NCBI GenBank assembly: GCA_027577415.1
Contig: JANBQS010000297.1
Coordinates: 1 to 22,096 of the forward strand
DNA length: 22,096 bases
Direction: 5' to 3'
Origin: Coemansia sp. RSA 922
Taxonomy: Eukaryota; Kickxellomycota; Kickxellomycetes; Kickxellales; Kickxellaceae
Position numbers and translations under genes: made by a program. Within the stretch, counting starts at the first letter, position 1, and each line of letters starts with the position of its first letter. The notes under the pieces were generated by a model, which was given only the letters and a program-made list of their open reading frames with translations, made no database searches and was not told the DNA's origin. Below, piece by piece: positions 8,399 to 15,849 of this stretch.

Positions 8399-8876
8399 AT
8401 AGTACCAGCACTATACAACATCCGAATTAGATCTTTCCGTGTGGGCAGCAAGGCAGGTGGGCTCGGCTTCAGAATAATCGTCTTTGGGCTTAGGTATCGT
8501 GGTAAGTTTTCAGAGTAGCTCCAGCTTTCTCAGCCCAAGTACACTATCGCCACAAAACCACACTCGGCTTTCAAGATAAATTCAATTGCATTGTGTGCTG
8601 CTATGACAAACACAGACAAGCACCCACTAGCTAAGCACCCACACAAAGGCAACTCCTAAACTACTGGCACAGCCAATGACAACACTGGTTACAGACATGA
8701 GGTTTTGCAACCTCAAAATCCCACCAATCTCTAATTGGTCTCATTAGGGAATTTAGGTTTCTAGATTCATGTTTGGTTTATTTGACAATAATAAACATAA
8801 ATTTACTCTGATCCTACTGGCCTCTTTGGATTCATACAGGGTTAAAAACAATATCTCCAAATAGGTTTAATAAATT
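8399..8876. other. unique spacer between duplicated units, hairpin-rich
   Basis: No coding frame I can support. The segment 8695-8772 is bounded by ACATGA and TCATGT and holds two hairpins: TGAGGTT-ttgc-AACCTCA (8698-8715) and ACCAAT-ctcta-ATTGGT (8723-8739). It does not fit a tRNA cloverleaf. The rest is AT-rich and unremarkable. Confidence 0.45.
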
Positions 8877-9296
8877 TTCTTTCGGGGATAATCTCTTTTA
8901 CCTCTTTATTTTTGGCAGCTGGAGTGTGGGTCGCTGTAATGCAGTGACATTATCCTGGCCAATAAAATTGTAGTGTGTGGATGAAGCGTCATTTGGAAAG
9001 AGTGCAATCATGGCTACCAAACACCTCTTCCATCAATGCTTAAAACCCATGTGCTACACGTATGTTAATTGTGGAAAGCCAAAACGTCATGCACAATTCC
9101 TAAAGAGCATCAATAGCATCAAGAACACTCATTTTTTGTTCACCGTATGTCATTATTGAGGTCACGATTACGTTGTTTCTTACAAACATTGCCTATAATG
9201 GCATCTGTCTTCCTTGAGCACTTTCTGTCATCATTCTCAAGAGCTCAATTTATGTTGCTTTCCCCTCATGAGCAAGGCTTGCCTTCTTTCTTTGAG

Positions 9297-9304
9297 TATA
9301 AAAA
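9297..9304 (+). promoter_or_regulatory. TATA box of small gene copy B
   Basis: TATAAAAA, preceded by GCCTTCTTTCTTTG(A/G)G as in copy A, and 145 nt before the ATG at 9442, exactly the spacing of copy A. Confidence 0.8.
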
Positions 9305-9441
9305 CTCTGACATCGCCTACTTGTTCTCCTCCTCAAATATTCTTACTCACTACTATTCTTCCAAACCACCGCTCTGCCTACAGGCCAATATCAAGTACTA
9401 TCACCTAATTCGCTACATTCTCAACTGCAATTGATTTAACA

Positions 9442-9828
9442 ATGTTCAAACTACCTACTAAGAGCGTGTATCACTGTAATGGCACAGGTAATATTGTCCT
9501 TGAGTTTGTTGTTAAGGATATGGATTTGGGCAATAATGTTAGTACTGCATTTCAAGCGCAATTCGATGAAGGTTTTAAAGTGGAGATTACTGACGTGGAA
9601 AAAGAGGGGTATGGTGAGTTCAAGGCAAATGTATTCAGCAGCAATAAAGTTGTACTCGCATTTACCCTTGTAAATGGAACGTGTAAGGGACTTGAGGATA
9701 CTGATATTCAGGAAGCAATCAACAGGGTTAAGAACAAACTGGGCGGAGAGTGTGATATTAAGTATGCTCATACTGATGAAGATATGATGGGGCTACTTGC
9801 AGCCAGTAAACCATGTGACGTAATGTAG
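9442..9828 (+). CDS. unrecognised small protein, duplicate copy B
   Basis: A 128-aa unspliced protein of unknown function, paralogue of the 147-aa protein at 7825-8268. It begins MFKLPTKSVYHCN and ends AASKPCDVM. Conserved with copy A: GxxVST/SVAFQ, FDEGFKV (41-47), GY at 56-57, TLVxGxCKGxED (75-85, Cys81), DIQxAINRVKN (88-98), ECD (103-105) and YAH (108-110). There is no signal peptide, membrane segment or tryptophan. Differences are concentrated at the N-terminus, at 51-56 and at the C-terminus, where copy B stops about 20 residues earlier. Charge changes are frequent among the substitutions. The frame has remained open despite about 45% protein divergence, which argues that both copies are under constraint. 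Confidence 0.8.
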   Translation: MFKLPTKSVYHCNGTGNIVLEFVVKDMDLGNNVSTAFQAQFDEGFKVEITDVEKEGYGEFKANVFSSNKVVLAFTLVNGTCKGLEDTDIQEAINRVKNKLGGECDIKYAHTDEDMMGLLAASKPCDVM

Positions 9829-9945
9829 ATATACTTGTCTCGTATGTCACAACCAGGTTGTTAGCTACTAATGTACACTACTTCGTGCATTTAACTATGC
9901 ACCTTGTCCATAGTTTATTAGTCTCACTATTACCAAAACCTTCAC

Positions 9946-10547
9946 TAACATATTCACATGCCGGAATAGTATAGTCTGTAGCAAATATTATTAAGTACAG
10001 GTTATTTTGCAATGTGATATTCTTGTTTTTCTTGATTGGCAACAACTATTTCCAGTTGAAGAAATAAAAAAAGAATTTCTTCAGAGTAATGAATGTGATT
10101 CATGATAAACTTGGCAATAAAGCTAGAACTGTTCCCTTTCCAGATTCATTTTGCTACACCATTTTAGTGTCAGCTGGTATGATATATTTTTGTTGCCAAT
10201 CGCCGGGCAATATTATAATTACCTCCAAAACAGTTCAACTTTAGAGCATCATCATACTCATCACTCTGGCAAGCTGCAAGAACTTTACCCTGTGGTCCAA
10301 GGCAATATATCCAATGTCGTGCATAGAGCCGGTATTGGTGCTCCACGGAGTAATAATGAATAGTATATTGAATTAATAGGATAATATAAAAAAGAAGGAA
10401 AACTACGTCCAAAAAACCTTCTATGTAGAAAAGGGCCAATCGACTGGCTTGTCATCTACTACTGGTGAACCAGCAAATAACGACATCAAACCCTAGATAC
10501 GCTCACTGGATAGAACAACTAACCACCGTCTTCTCTGTGCCATTCAT
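9946..10547. other. AT-rich intergenic, no supported gene
   Basis: Contains a 9-bp perfect hairpin TGAAGAAAT/ATTTCTTCA at 10057-10083 with a 9-nt A-rich loop, followed by ATGAAT-gtg-ATTCAT at 10089-10103. Open frames on both strands around 10151-10439 overlap each other and have no recognisable product; the minus-strand one has a peptide-like stretch (WIYCLGPQGKVLAAC) that might be a relic. Confidence 0.4.
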
Positions 10548-10895
10548 TCACTTGGTACGCAAATTCACTACATACTTGAAAAATGCTAAATATCCTTCAT
10601 CACTAGCTTTGGCTTTAGTTGCAGCTTCAGCCTTGAATTTAGTCAGAGTCTCTTCTCTACCAAAAAATACATAGACATGATCTTCCTCATCTGTACTTTT
10701 TTTCTTACCTTTAACATCACGCATGAGCATCAACTTTGTCTTTTCAACAACTAGCCCATCCTCATTGCCAAATTTCTCCTTGGTATTTCCTAATAGCATA
10801 AAATCCATAATTTCTGGAGAATCAATATCTGGATATATATTATAAATTTTGAGCTCTCCAAGATCGTTATATCCAACAAACGCGTATTTCACCAT
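10548..10895 (-). CDS. unrecognised small charged protein
   Basis: A 115-aa unspliced protein of unknown function on the strand opposite to the duplicated pair. It starts MVKYAFVGYNDLGELKIYN and ends YVVNLRTK. There is no signal peptide, membrane segment, cysteine or tryptophan. It has a beta-strand-like N-terminal half (YAFVGYND; GLVVEKTKLMLMRDV), a basic loop KGKKK at about 62-66, then an acidic DEED and an Ala/Lys-rich helix (TKFKAEAATKAKAS). I find no clear similarity to the 147/128-aa pair by eye. A TATAAAAG box on the same strand at 11007-11000 lies 112 nt upstream of the ATG at 10895-10893, which supports it as a real, TATA-driven gene. No domain recognised. Confidence 0.65.
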   Translation of the reverse strand: MVKYAFVGYNDLGELKIYNIYPDIDSPEIMDFMLLGNTKEKFGNEDGLVVEKTKLMLMRDVKGKKKSTDEEDHVYVFFGREETLTKFKAEAATKAKASDEGYLAFFKYVVNLRTK

Positions 10896-10999
10896 TTCTG
10901 TAAGTACTATTGCGGCAGTTGATCAATAAAATATGTGTTTGAGAAAATGTATGTGGTGTGTTGTTCTGAATTGAAAAATTGGGGGCAGCGGCTGCTTGG

Positions 11000-11007
11000 C
11001 TTTTATA
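11000..11007 (-). promoter_or_regulatory. TATA box of the 115-aa gene
   Basis: TATAAAAG on the minus strand, 112 nt upstream of the ATG. The leader between them contains CA-rich sequence and no upstream ATG that I noticed in the first 60 nt. Confidence 0.6.
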
Positions 11008-11604
11008 GCAGAAAATGGCGGCATCTCCTCTTGCTGTGAGGATGGACAAACAAAGTAAATGCTGTATTCCCTTCCTCCATTTTCTCCTATGGCAGTCATC
11101 AACGAGAAGAAGCGATGATTGCAGCGATTCTTTGCTTTAAAAGCTACTTGAGTATTGTAGAGACTTTGGACATCAGCTGTTCATTGGCGAAAGCGGCAAA
11201 CTGAGCATTCTTCTCCCCATTTTTCCCATTGCCAAGCAGCTAAAAAGCGAAAGAAAAGCCATGTCCTATTATTGTGCTTCCTTTGTTTCAAAGAGATGCC
11301 GCTATTTATTATTTCCGAATGGACAACGTGTTGCTAACGTGTTGTTCAGATACACTTTCTAGAAAAGAGCACTATAGATCATGCCCACCTAACATCCACA
11401 AATGTGTTCAATCAGCCGACTTGTTACTGCCCATTCACAGTTAGCAAGTTGCTCTGTCATCTTTTGCACTTCAATAGCAGCAACGCAAAACCACGAATTG
11501 ACATGTTGGTAGCTGTTACATCCATTACCTTATATAAATGTTCTAAGAATTTGATCTGTTGTTTGAGGAACTAATGATGTGTTAGAGCGTAGCTTTTTTT
11601 AGTT
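11008..11604. other. AT-rich intergenic, no gene recognised
   Basis: No supported coding frame. A tandem 9-bp repeat AACGTGTTG occurs at 11325-11333 and 11336-11344, and a TATATAAA-like sequence lies near 11532. Nothing else stands out. Confidence 0.4.
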
Positions 11605-11812
11605 GATATTACCATTGTCAGATTTTGTTACGGGCGCCATGAGCCTGTCGATTTCAGTTTAAAATCTTGTCATAAAATATGTGCTAAATCGGTGTACATA
11701 TCAAAGAGCCACGCTACAAGGTGGTCATGGAGTGGAATTGCGCCACCCCGCCAACACTAAACATGACTTGGTCAAGAACATTGTCTTCAAGTGGCTTGGA
11801 TACAAGCATTAA
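11605..11812 (+). pseudogene. possible decayed 3' end of a protein-coding gene
   Basis: On the plus strand protein-like segments occur in three frames in succession: one around 11630-11700 (YGRHEPVDFSLKSCHKIC), one around 11705-11745 (RYKVVMEWNCATPP), and one ending at the TAA at 11810-11812 (KHDLVKNIVFKWLGYKH). The stop is followed at once by AATAAATA, a polyadenylation-like signal. This would fit the C-terminus of a gene broken by frameshifts. I do not recognise the family, and overlapping open frames can arise by chance in short stretches. Confidence 0.25.
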
Positions 11813-11954
11813 ATAAATACGTTGGTTCGCAGAGATTTGTCATTCTGCGACATTTTTTTATTCTTGGCTGAAAATAAAACATGCCACTTTTTGAAAATTC
11901 GATTTCCCAAGATACTTTATTTGCACAAAAAGGAAACAGCGTAATATTTTTTTT

Positions 11955-12396
11955 CTACTTCTTGCCGCTGACTTTGGCGTTTGTCTTGTTATCGGATTTT
12001 GCTTCATTTTCCTTATACTCAGGGAAGCATTCCAGGAGCGACTTGCTGTGCTTGTTGTCTGCATGCAGCGTTAATCTACATTCAAGGTAGGAAGAATGGT
12101 TTAGACGCATGAAGTGAGATAAAAAAAAGTGGATATGGGGAGTGTTGTGGTTACTTACTCTGGGACTTTGCTAGTGCACATAAATGTCTGGAAACAGACC
12201 TTGCACTGAATAGTCTTGGATGCTACGTTGATCTTGAGCTGGCTCTTGGCCTCGGTTCCAGCCTTTGCGTTGCGCTCACGCTTCATCTGAGCCTTGTTTC
12301 CCTACACTCTAAAAAAAAGTATTTTAGACTCCTGCTATTCGTGTCGAATTTACTGGTTAAAAGCGAATTGCTTGGAACGGTACTTACGTTTCCCAT
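11955..12396 (-). CDS. small zinc-finger protein, At2g23090/SERF-like, three exons
   Basis: A 90-aa protein built from three exons on the minus strand: 12396-12388 (codes only MGN), 12301-12159 and 12075-11955. Introns are 86 nt (GTAAGT...GTGTAG) and 83 nt (GTAAGT...ATGTAG). The product starts MGNGNKAQMKRERNAKAG, the basic SERF/4F5-like N-terminus, followed by one zinc finger with Cys36, Cys39, His55 and His60 (QCKVCFQTFMC; LHADNKHSK) and ECFPEY, then a Lys-rich tail. The match is to the widespread small eukaryotic family of Arabidopsis At2g23090; its role is poorly known, with nucleic-acid or chaperone-like functions suggested for relatives. AATAAA lies at 11921-11916 on the same strand, 34 nt past the stop. 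It is divergent from SIL1, with 279 bp between the ATGs. Confidence 0.9.
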
Positions 12397-12675
12397 TGTG
12401 CAAGTAGCGATAAATTAATAGCGGCAAATTGGTGTGAATTATCAGGTTGAAGAGGAGGAAAATTTTTTTTTTTTTTTTCAAGGTCGTGGCAATTTGACGG
12501 GTTGCCACGACAGAGTGAGAGAAAAAAATTCTGGAAATCAAGCGATGATGGGAGAATCGAACTATGAGCTGGTGCCACGTAACTCATTCTCACATTGGTA
12601 GTTTTATAAAGGGTCTTGGCTCTTTCTGTTCTTTACTACTCGACTATTCTTCTTATTCTTTTTTTATATTGTGAA
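12397..12675. promoter_or_regulatory. divergent promoter, zinc-finger gene and SIL1
   Basis: Contains a T-tract (about 12463-12479), a perfect 10-bp inverted repeat GTCGTGGCAA (12483-12492) and TTGCCACGAC (12502-12511) with a 9-nt loop, a third copy of the same core as TGCCACGT (12573-12580), an ATTGG (inverted CCAAT) at about 12595, and a TATAAA at 12605-12610, 71 nt before the SIL1 ATG. The GCCACG core resembles animal XBP1 sites, and the reverse strand of the third copy contains TACGTG, a yeast UPRE-2 core. Control of SIL1 by the unfolded-protein response is inference. Confidence 0.6.
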
Positions 12676-13860
12676 ATGGTTCGACTTTCAATTTACTCGC
12701 GTCTGGCAGTTGCAGTCTTGTTTGCCGTGGCCGCAGCTACGGCAGATAAAAGCCCGTCCATAGACGATAACCAGGTCTGCACAACAGATACCGAGGGACA
12801 TCAAGTATGCTACCCGCGACTATTCAATGCCACTGACGAGTTCCAAGTCGTGCAGCCGGGCCAAGACCTGCCTCCAGGCCTTCACGTACAGATAAATATG
12901 GCCAGCGGCGAACGACTAGCCAAACTAATGGCGCCTGAGCCCAAGAAGGACCTAGCTCTAGTCGTTCCGGAGAGCTTACCAGTTGACCCACCTAAAGACA
13001 ACTCGAGGCAGCGTGGGTTTGGCTCAGGGTATAAACCAGCGGCAGCTGAGGGATTCCAGGCGCACATAGACCTGGTAGCGGAGCTATCAACGTCGGTGGA
13101 TCGTTCTCAGGCAGACTTTTTGCACAACACGTTGCTTGCGATGGAAGACTTGGTTCACGATACGAGGTACGCCGATGAACTGATACATAGATCTACGGGA
13201 GCCACATCGCTCTTGCGATTAAGCGATGCGAATTCATCGTGGCCCGCCAACATTCGCCAGCTGGCGTCAGTGGTATTGGGTACAGCACTGCAGAATAACC
13301 CACAGGCGCAAGAATCCCTCTTCGTGGACGGAGCTCTGCCTTTGTTTATCGACAACGTGGTACGCGAGAATGACGCACGCGCGTTGGGCAAACATGTATT
13401 TGCGCTGTCAGCGCTGGTCAGGGGGAACAACAAGGCGTTGGCGGAGTTTGCGGGCGAGAGTCTGAGGAACCTAAGTACACTGACTGTGGTTGGCGATAGG
13501 AAGGTCAGAGATATGGCGGAGGTCAGGGTGGTTCGGTTGGTCGAGGACGTGCTTAACTCGGAGTTGCACCCGGATTTCTTAGAGTCGGCAGAGGATATGA
13601 AGAAGGTATTTGCCGTAAGCGCTAGTGCCTGGTGCAGCGAGCTGGCTGATCGCTTGCAAAGGGAGCTGGTGGAGCCTAGTGCGGAGTATTATGAGCGGCC
13701 TTTGGCGTATGCCCATGCATTACAGGTGCTTCGCGTGCAGTACCCAGACAACTGCAGTATATCTAATGAGCTCCAGCACTTGGCTCAAAACAAAGCAACA
13801 CAGCTGGGCAACGATGAGAGCGCCGCTGACTACCGACAAGCACTATCCGAACTTGTCTAG
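12676..13860 (+). CDS. SIL1: SIL1, nucleotide exchange factor for ER Hsp70 BiP/Kar2
   Basis: A 394-aa protein. The frame extends upstream to a TTG, but the ATG at 12676 gives a clear signal peptide (MVRLSIYSRLAVAVLFAVAAATA, cleavage near residue 23). The mature N-terminus has the Sil1 hallmark VCxxDxxGHQVCYPRLF with Cys35 and Cys45, then NATDEFQVVQPGQDLPPGLHV (46-70) and MASGERLAKLM. Residues about 125-330 form the armadillo-like helical repeats that grip the BiP ATPase domain. Asn-X-Ser/Thr sites (for example Asn51) fit ER lumen residence. The C-terminus ends ALSELV, without HDEL or KDEL. It releases ADP from BiP during translocation and folding. The gene is single-exon, TATA-driven, and converges on ATP4 with 77 bp between stops; AATAAA lies at 13887-13892. 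Confidence 0.93.
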   Translation: MVRLSIYSRLAVAVLFAVAAATADKSPSIDDNQVCTTDTEGHQVCYPRLFNATDEFQVVQPGQDLPPGLHVQINMASGERLAKLMAPEPKKDLALVVPESLPVDPPKDNSRQRGFGSGYKPAAAEGFQAHIDLVAELSTSVDRSQADFLHNTLLAMEDLVHDTRYADELIHRSTGATSLLRLSDANSSWPANIRQLASVVLGTALQNNPQAQESLFVDGALPLFIDNVVRENDARALGKHVFALSALVRGNNKALAEFAGESLRNLSTLTVVGDRKVRDMAEVRVVRLVEDVLNSELHPDFLESAEDMKKVFAVSASAWCSELADRLQRELVEPSAEYYERPLAYAHALQVLRVQYPDNCSISNELQHLAQNKATQLGNDESAADYRQALSELV

Positions 13861-13937
13861 CCATGGAAAAAAAAAAACAAAAATGTAATAAAACTTCGTA
13901 TTCACTCCTGTAAGAATAAATAAACACAAAAAGTTGT

Positions 13938-14833
13938 TTAGGCGGACTTGGCAATGACCTGGATATCGCGCAGGCACTGAGCGATAATATCCTCCTGGGT
14001 CTTTGGGCTCGAAAGCTGGTTGCGCACGCTGCCCATGACCTTTTCAGCCAAGGCCTTCTGCTCGTTCTCGCGAACAGAGCTCTCATACCTAACCCACGAG
14101 TCCAAGACGCTCTTGATCTCAGCGTTCAAAGCGACCTTCTGCTGGATCTCAAACGCCTGAGCATTCATCTCCGCGATCTGCTTCGACATACCAAACAGGC
14201 TCTTAGTATAGTCGACAATATCCTTCAGCTTCGATTTGGCCTCGATCTGGGTCAACACCGCAGACTTGTGCTCGCCACGGGCAGCATTCAGGATATCCTG
14301 GACAGTCTGGATATGCGAGTCAGCCCAGTTGTTGAACGGCTCCTTGATGGCCTTGTACAGGACAGCGAGGATAGAGCCAAAGGCAACGAGGAGAAGGGTT
14401 TCTTCGTTGACTACATAGATCTCCTTGGCAATCAAAAGAGCAGTCAGACCAGTAGCGCCAGCAAAGTAACCGGTCTTGGCGACTAGCGAGTTGCCTGGGA
14501 ATGCGTCGATGATGCTGTTTGCCTTTTGCTCAGCAGAAACGCGGTTGCCCTTCTCGGTCGAGTACGCACTATAGATAGACTTGTAAAAATGTTAGTATAG
14601 GTTGGAGATATACGCTGTTAGGGCGGATTCATTGTTACGTACCGAATGGCGGCAATACCAGCGGGAGTCAGGCGCATGGCTAGGCCGCGCTGAGCGAGAG
14701 CTATAGGAAAAAAAAAAGAGATAGATTATTTGGAATTTAGTGTGGATTTCTCAAGAATTCATATTGTGCATTGTGTTCAGGCTCTAGTGTGGAGCGTACC
14801 CGGAATGTTCTTAGTGGCAGCGCGTAGAGCCAT
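13938..14833 (-). CDS. ATP4: mitochondrial ATP synthase subunit 4 (b), three exons
   Basis: A 240-aa precursor from exons 14833-14800, 14700-14643 and 14568-13938. Introns are 99 nt (GTACGC...CTATAG) and 74 nt (GTACGT...CTATAG). The spliced N-terminus (MALRAATKNIP-A-LAQRGLAMRLTP) is a typical presequence; exon 3 opens with AYSTEKGNRVSAEQKANSIIDAFPGN, which lines up with yeast Atp4 'KAKANSIINAIPGN'. Two membrane helices follow (about 60-80, GYFAGATGLTALLIAKEIYVVN; and about 86-104, ETLLLVAFGSILAVLYKA), then the long stator helix and the conserved VLDSWVRYESSVRENEQKALAEKV. The subunit forms the peripheral stalk that holds F1 against rotation in the inner membrane. Frame and both splice junctions agree, so the exon model is secure. 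Confidence 0.95.
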
Positions 14834-15849
14834 TTCTCAAAGTAATAAAATAGCTTGAATCGAGAACACAAAAAATATATGAATTGAAGTTAATTTAAGA
14901 GCTGAAAAATGGCCAGTTGCTTTTTTGGCCTCTTATCATGGACCAGCTATTGATCTGATTAGTGGATGGGATCAACTTCACGTGACCAATACTTTTTTTT
15001 AGAGTATGCGGAATAGGAAGGGATTTTCACGGACACTATCCACCTGCTCTTTCGCAAGCATAAACGTAAACAGAGAAGGACGGGACAGAGCATCGACAAT
15101 TAGCAAGTCTACCAAGAGGCAGTAGGAATGGGGGAACAATTGGGCAAAACCGTAGAGTAAGAAACACATTGTCGACTGACCTGATTCCCAAGTGTGACCA
15201 GAACAAACTGAAGAGGGAGTTAGACTCTTTTTTTCTGACGGAGAGTGAGCGGGACCAAAAAATGGTGTTTCGGATGGATGAACGGGAAGGACGATCCTCC
15301 TGGTATAACAGGAATTGAACAATAACAGGAACCGCTTTTTTTTCTTTGCGGGCAACAGAAACGTTGGCCGCATGCTTCTTTGTGGCCATCATTCTATTGG
15401 AGGACCATGCGTTCTTTTATTTTTCTTTCTTCCAATGCATGGTTAGTATTTGTCTCTATCCGAGTAGAGTACACTTCACAACTCTTTCTGTTCACTAGAA
15501 CACTTTTATTCCTTTCTTTTTTATCATTTATTCCTAGTTGTACTTTCAAAATAGCCACTAAAGACTACTTGGAATACAGCAGTAGCACTAGGGATATATT
15601 TGAGGCCTACGTTTTTGAAGACCATCAACAACAATCCTTCTTTTTTTCTCTTTTTCCTTTACGATATTTTCTTTTTTTTTTCCCCTCCCCCCTTTTTTTT
15701 ATTAACGCGCGTGCGAGTAGGTTTAATTCCTATATTATTTATATTTTTTTTGCATCTACGGTTTTGTACTCTATATTTTTATCATATTTGTTACAATTCT
15801 CGCTACAACCACCACGGAACAAGCGGACGTACGCAGAGTGAGCCGACTA
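14834..15849. other. intergenic and kelch-gene leader; long pyrimidine tracts
   Basis: No protein I can support. Open frames exist on the minus strand (15392-15036, starting MMATKKHAANVSVARKEKK) but do not resemble a known protein. From about 15490 the plus strand becomes T/C-rich with runs such as 15667-15700, probably the promoter or 5' leader of the kelch gene. An 8-bp palindrome ACGCGCGT lies at 15705-15712, similar to the MluI cell-cycle box. Confidence 0.45.

Larger units (their letters stand above)
8877..9945 (+). repeat. tandem duplication, unit B
   Basis: Second copy of the unit at 7354-8398. The stretch upstream of the TATA box carries about 90 bp of extra sequence relative to unit A, so length changes have occurred there, while the TATA-to-ATG interval is unchanged. 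Edges are by eye. Confidence 0.8.

Noticed and set aside
10170..10439. 89-aa minus-strand frame
   Set aside because: Overlaps another open frame on the plus strand, N-terminal part is only hydrophobic AT-rich codons, no promoter or family seen.
12541..12600. tRNA-like B box (GTTCGATTC) on the minus strand
   Set aside because: The flanking bases do not form a T stem, and no acceptor or anticodon arm fits.
15036..15392. 118-aa minus-strand frame starting MMATKKHAANVS
   Set aside because: Composition and lack of any recognisable domain suggest chance; a possible donor AG|GTCAGT exists but no convincing second exon.
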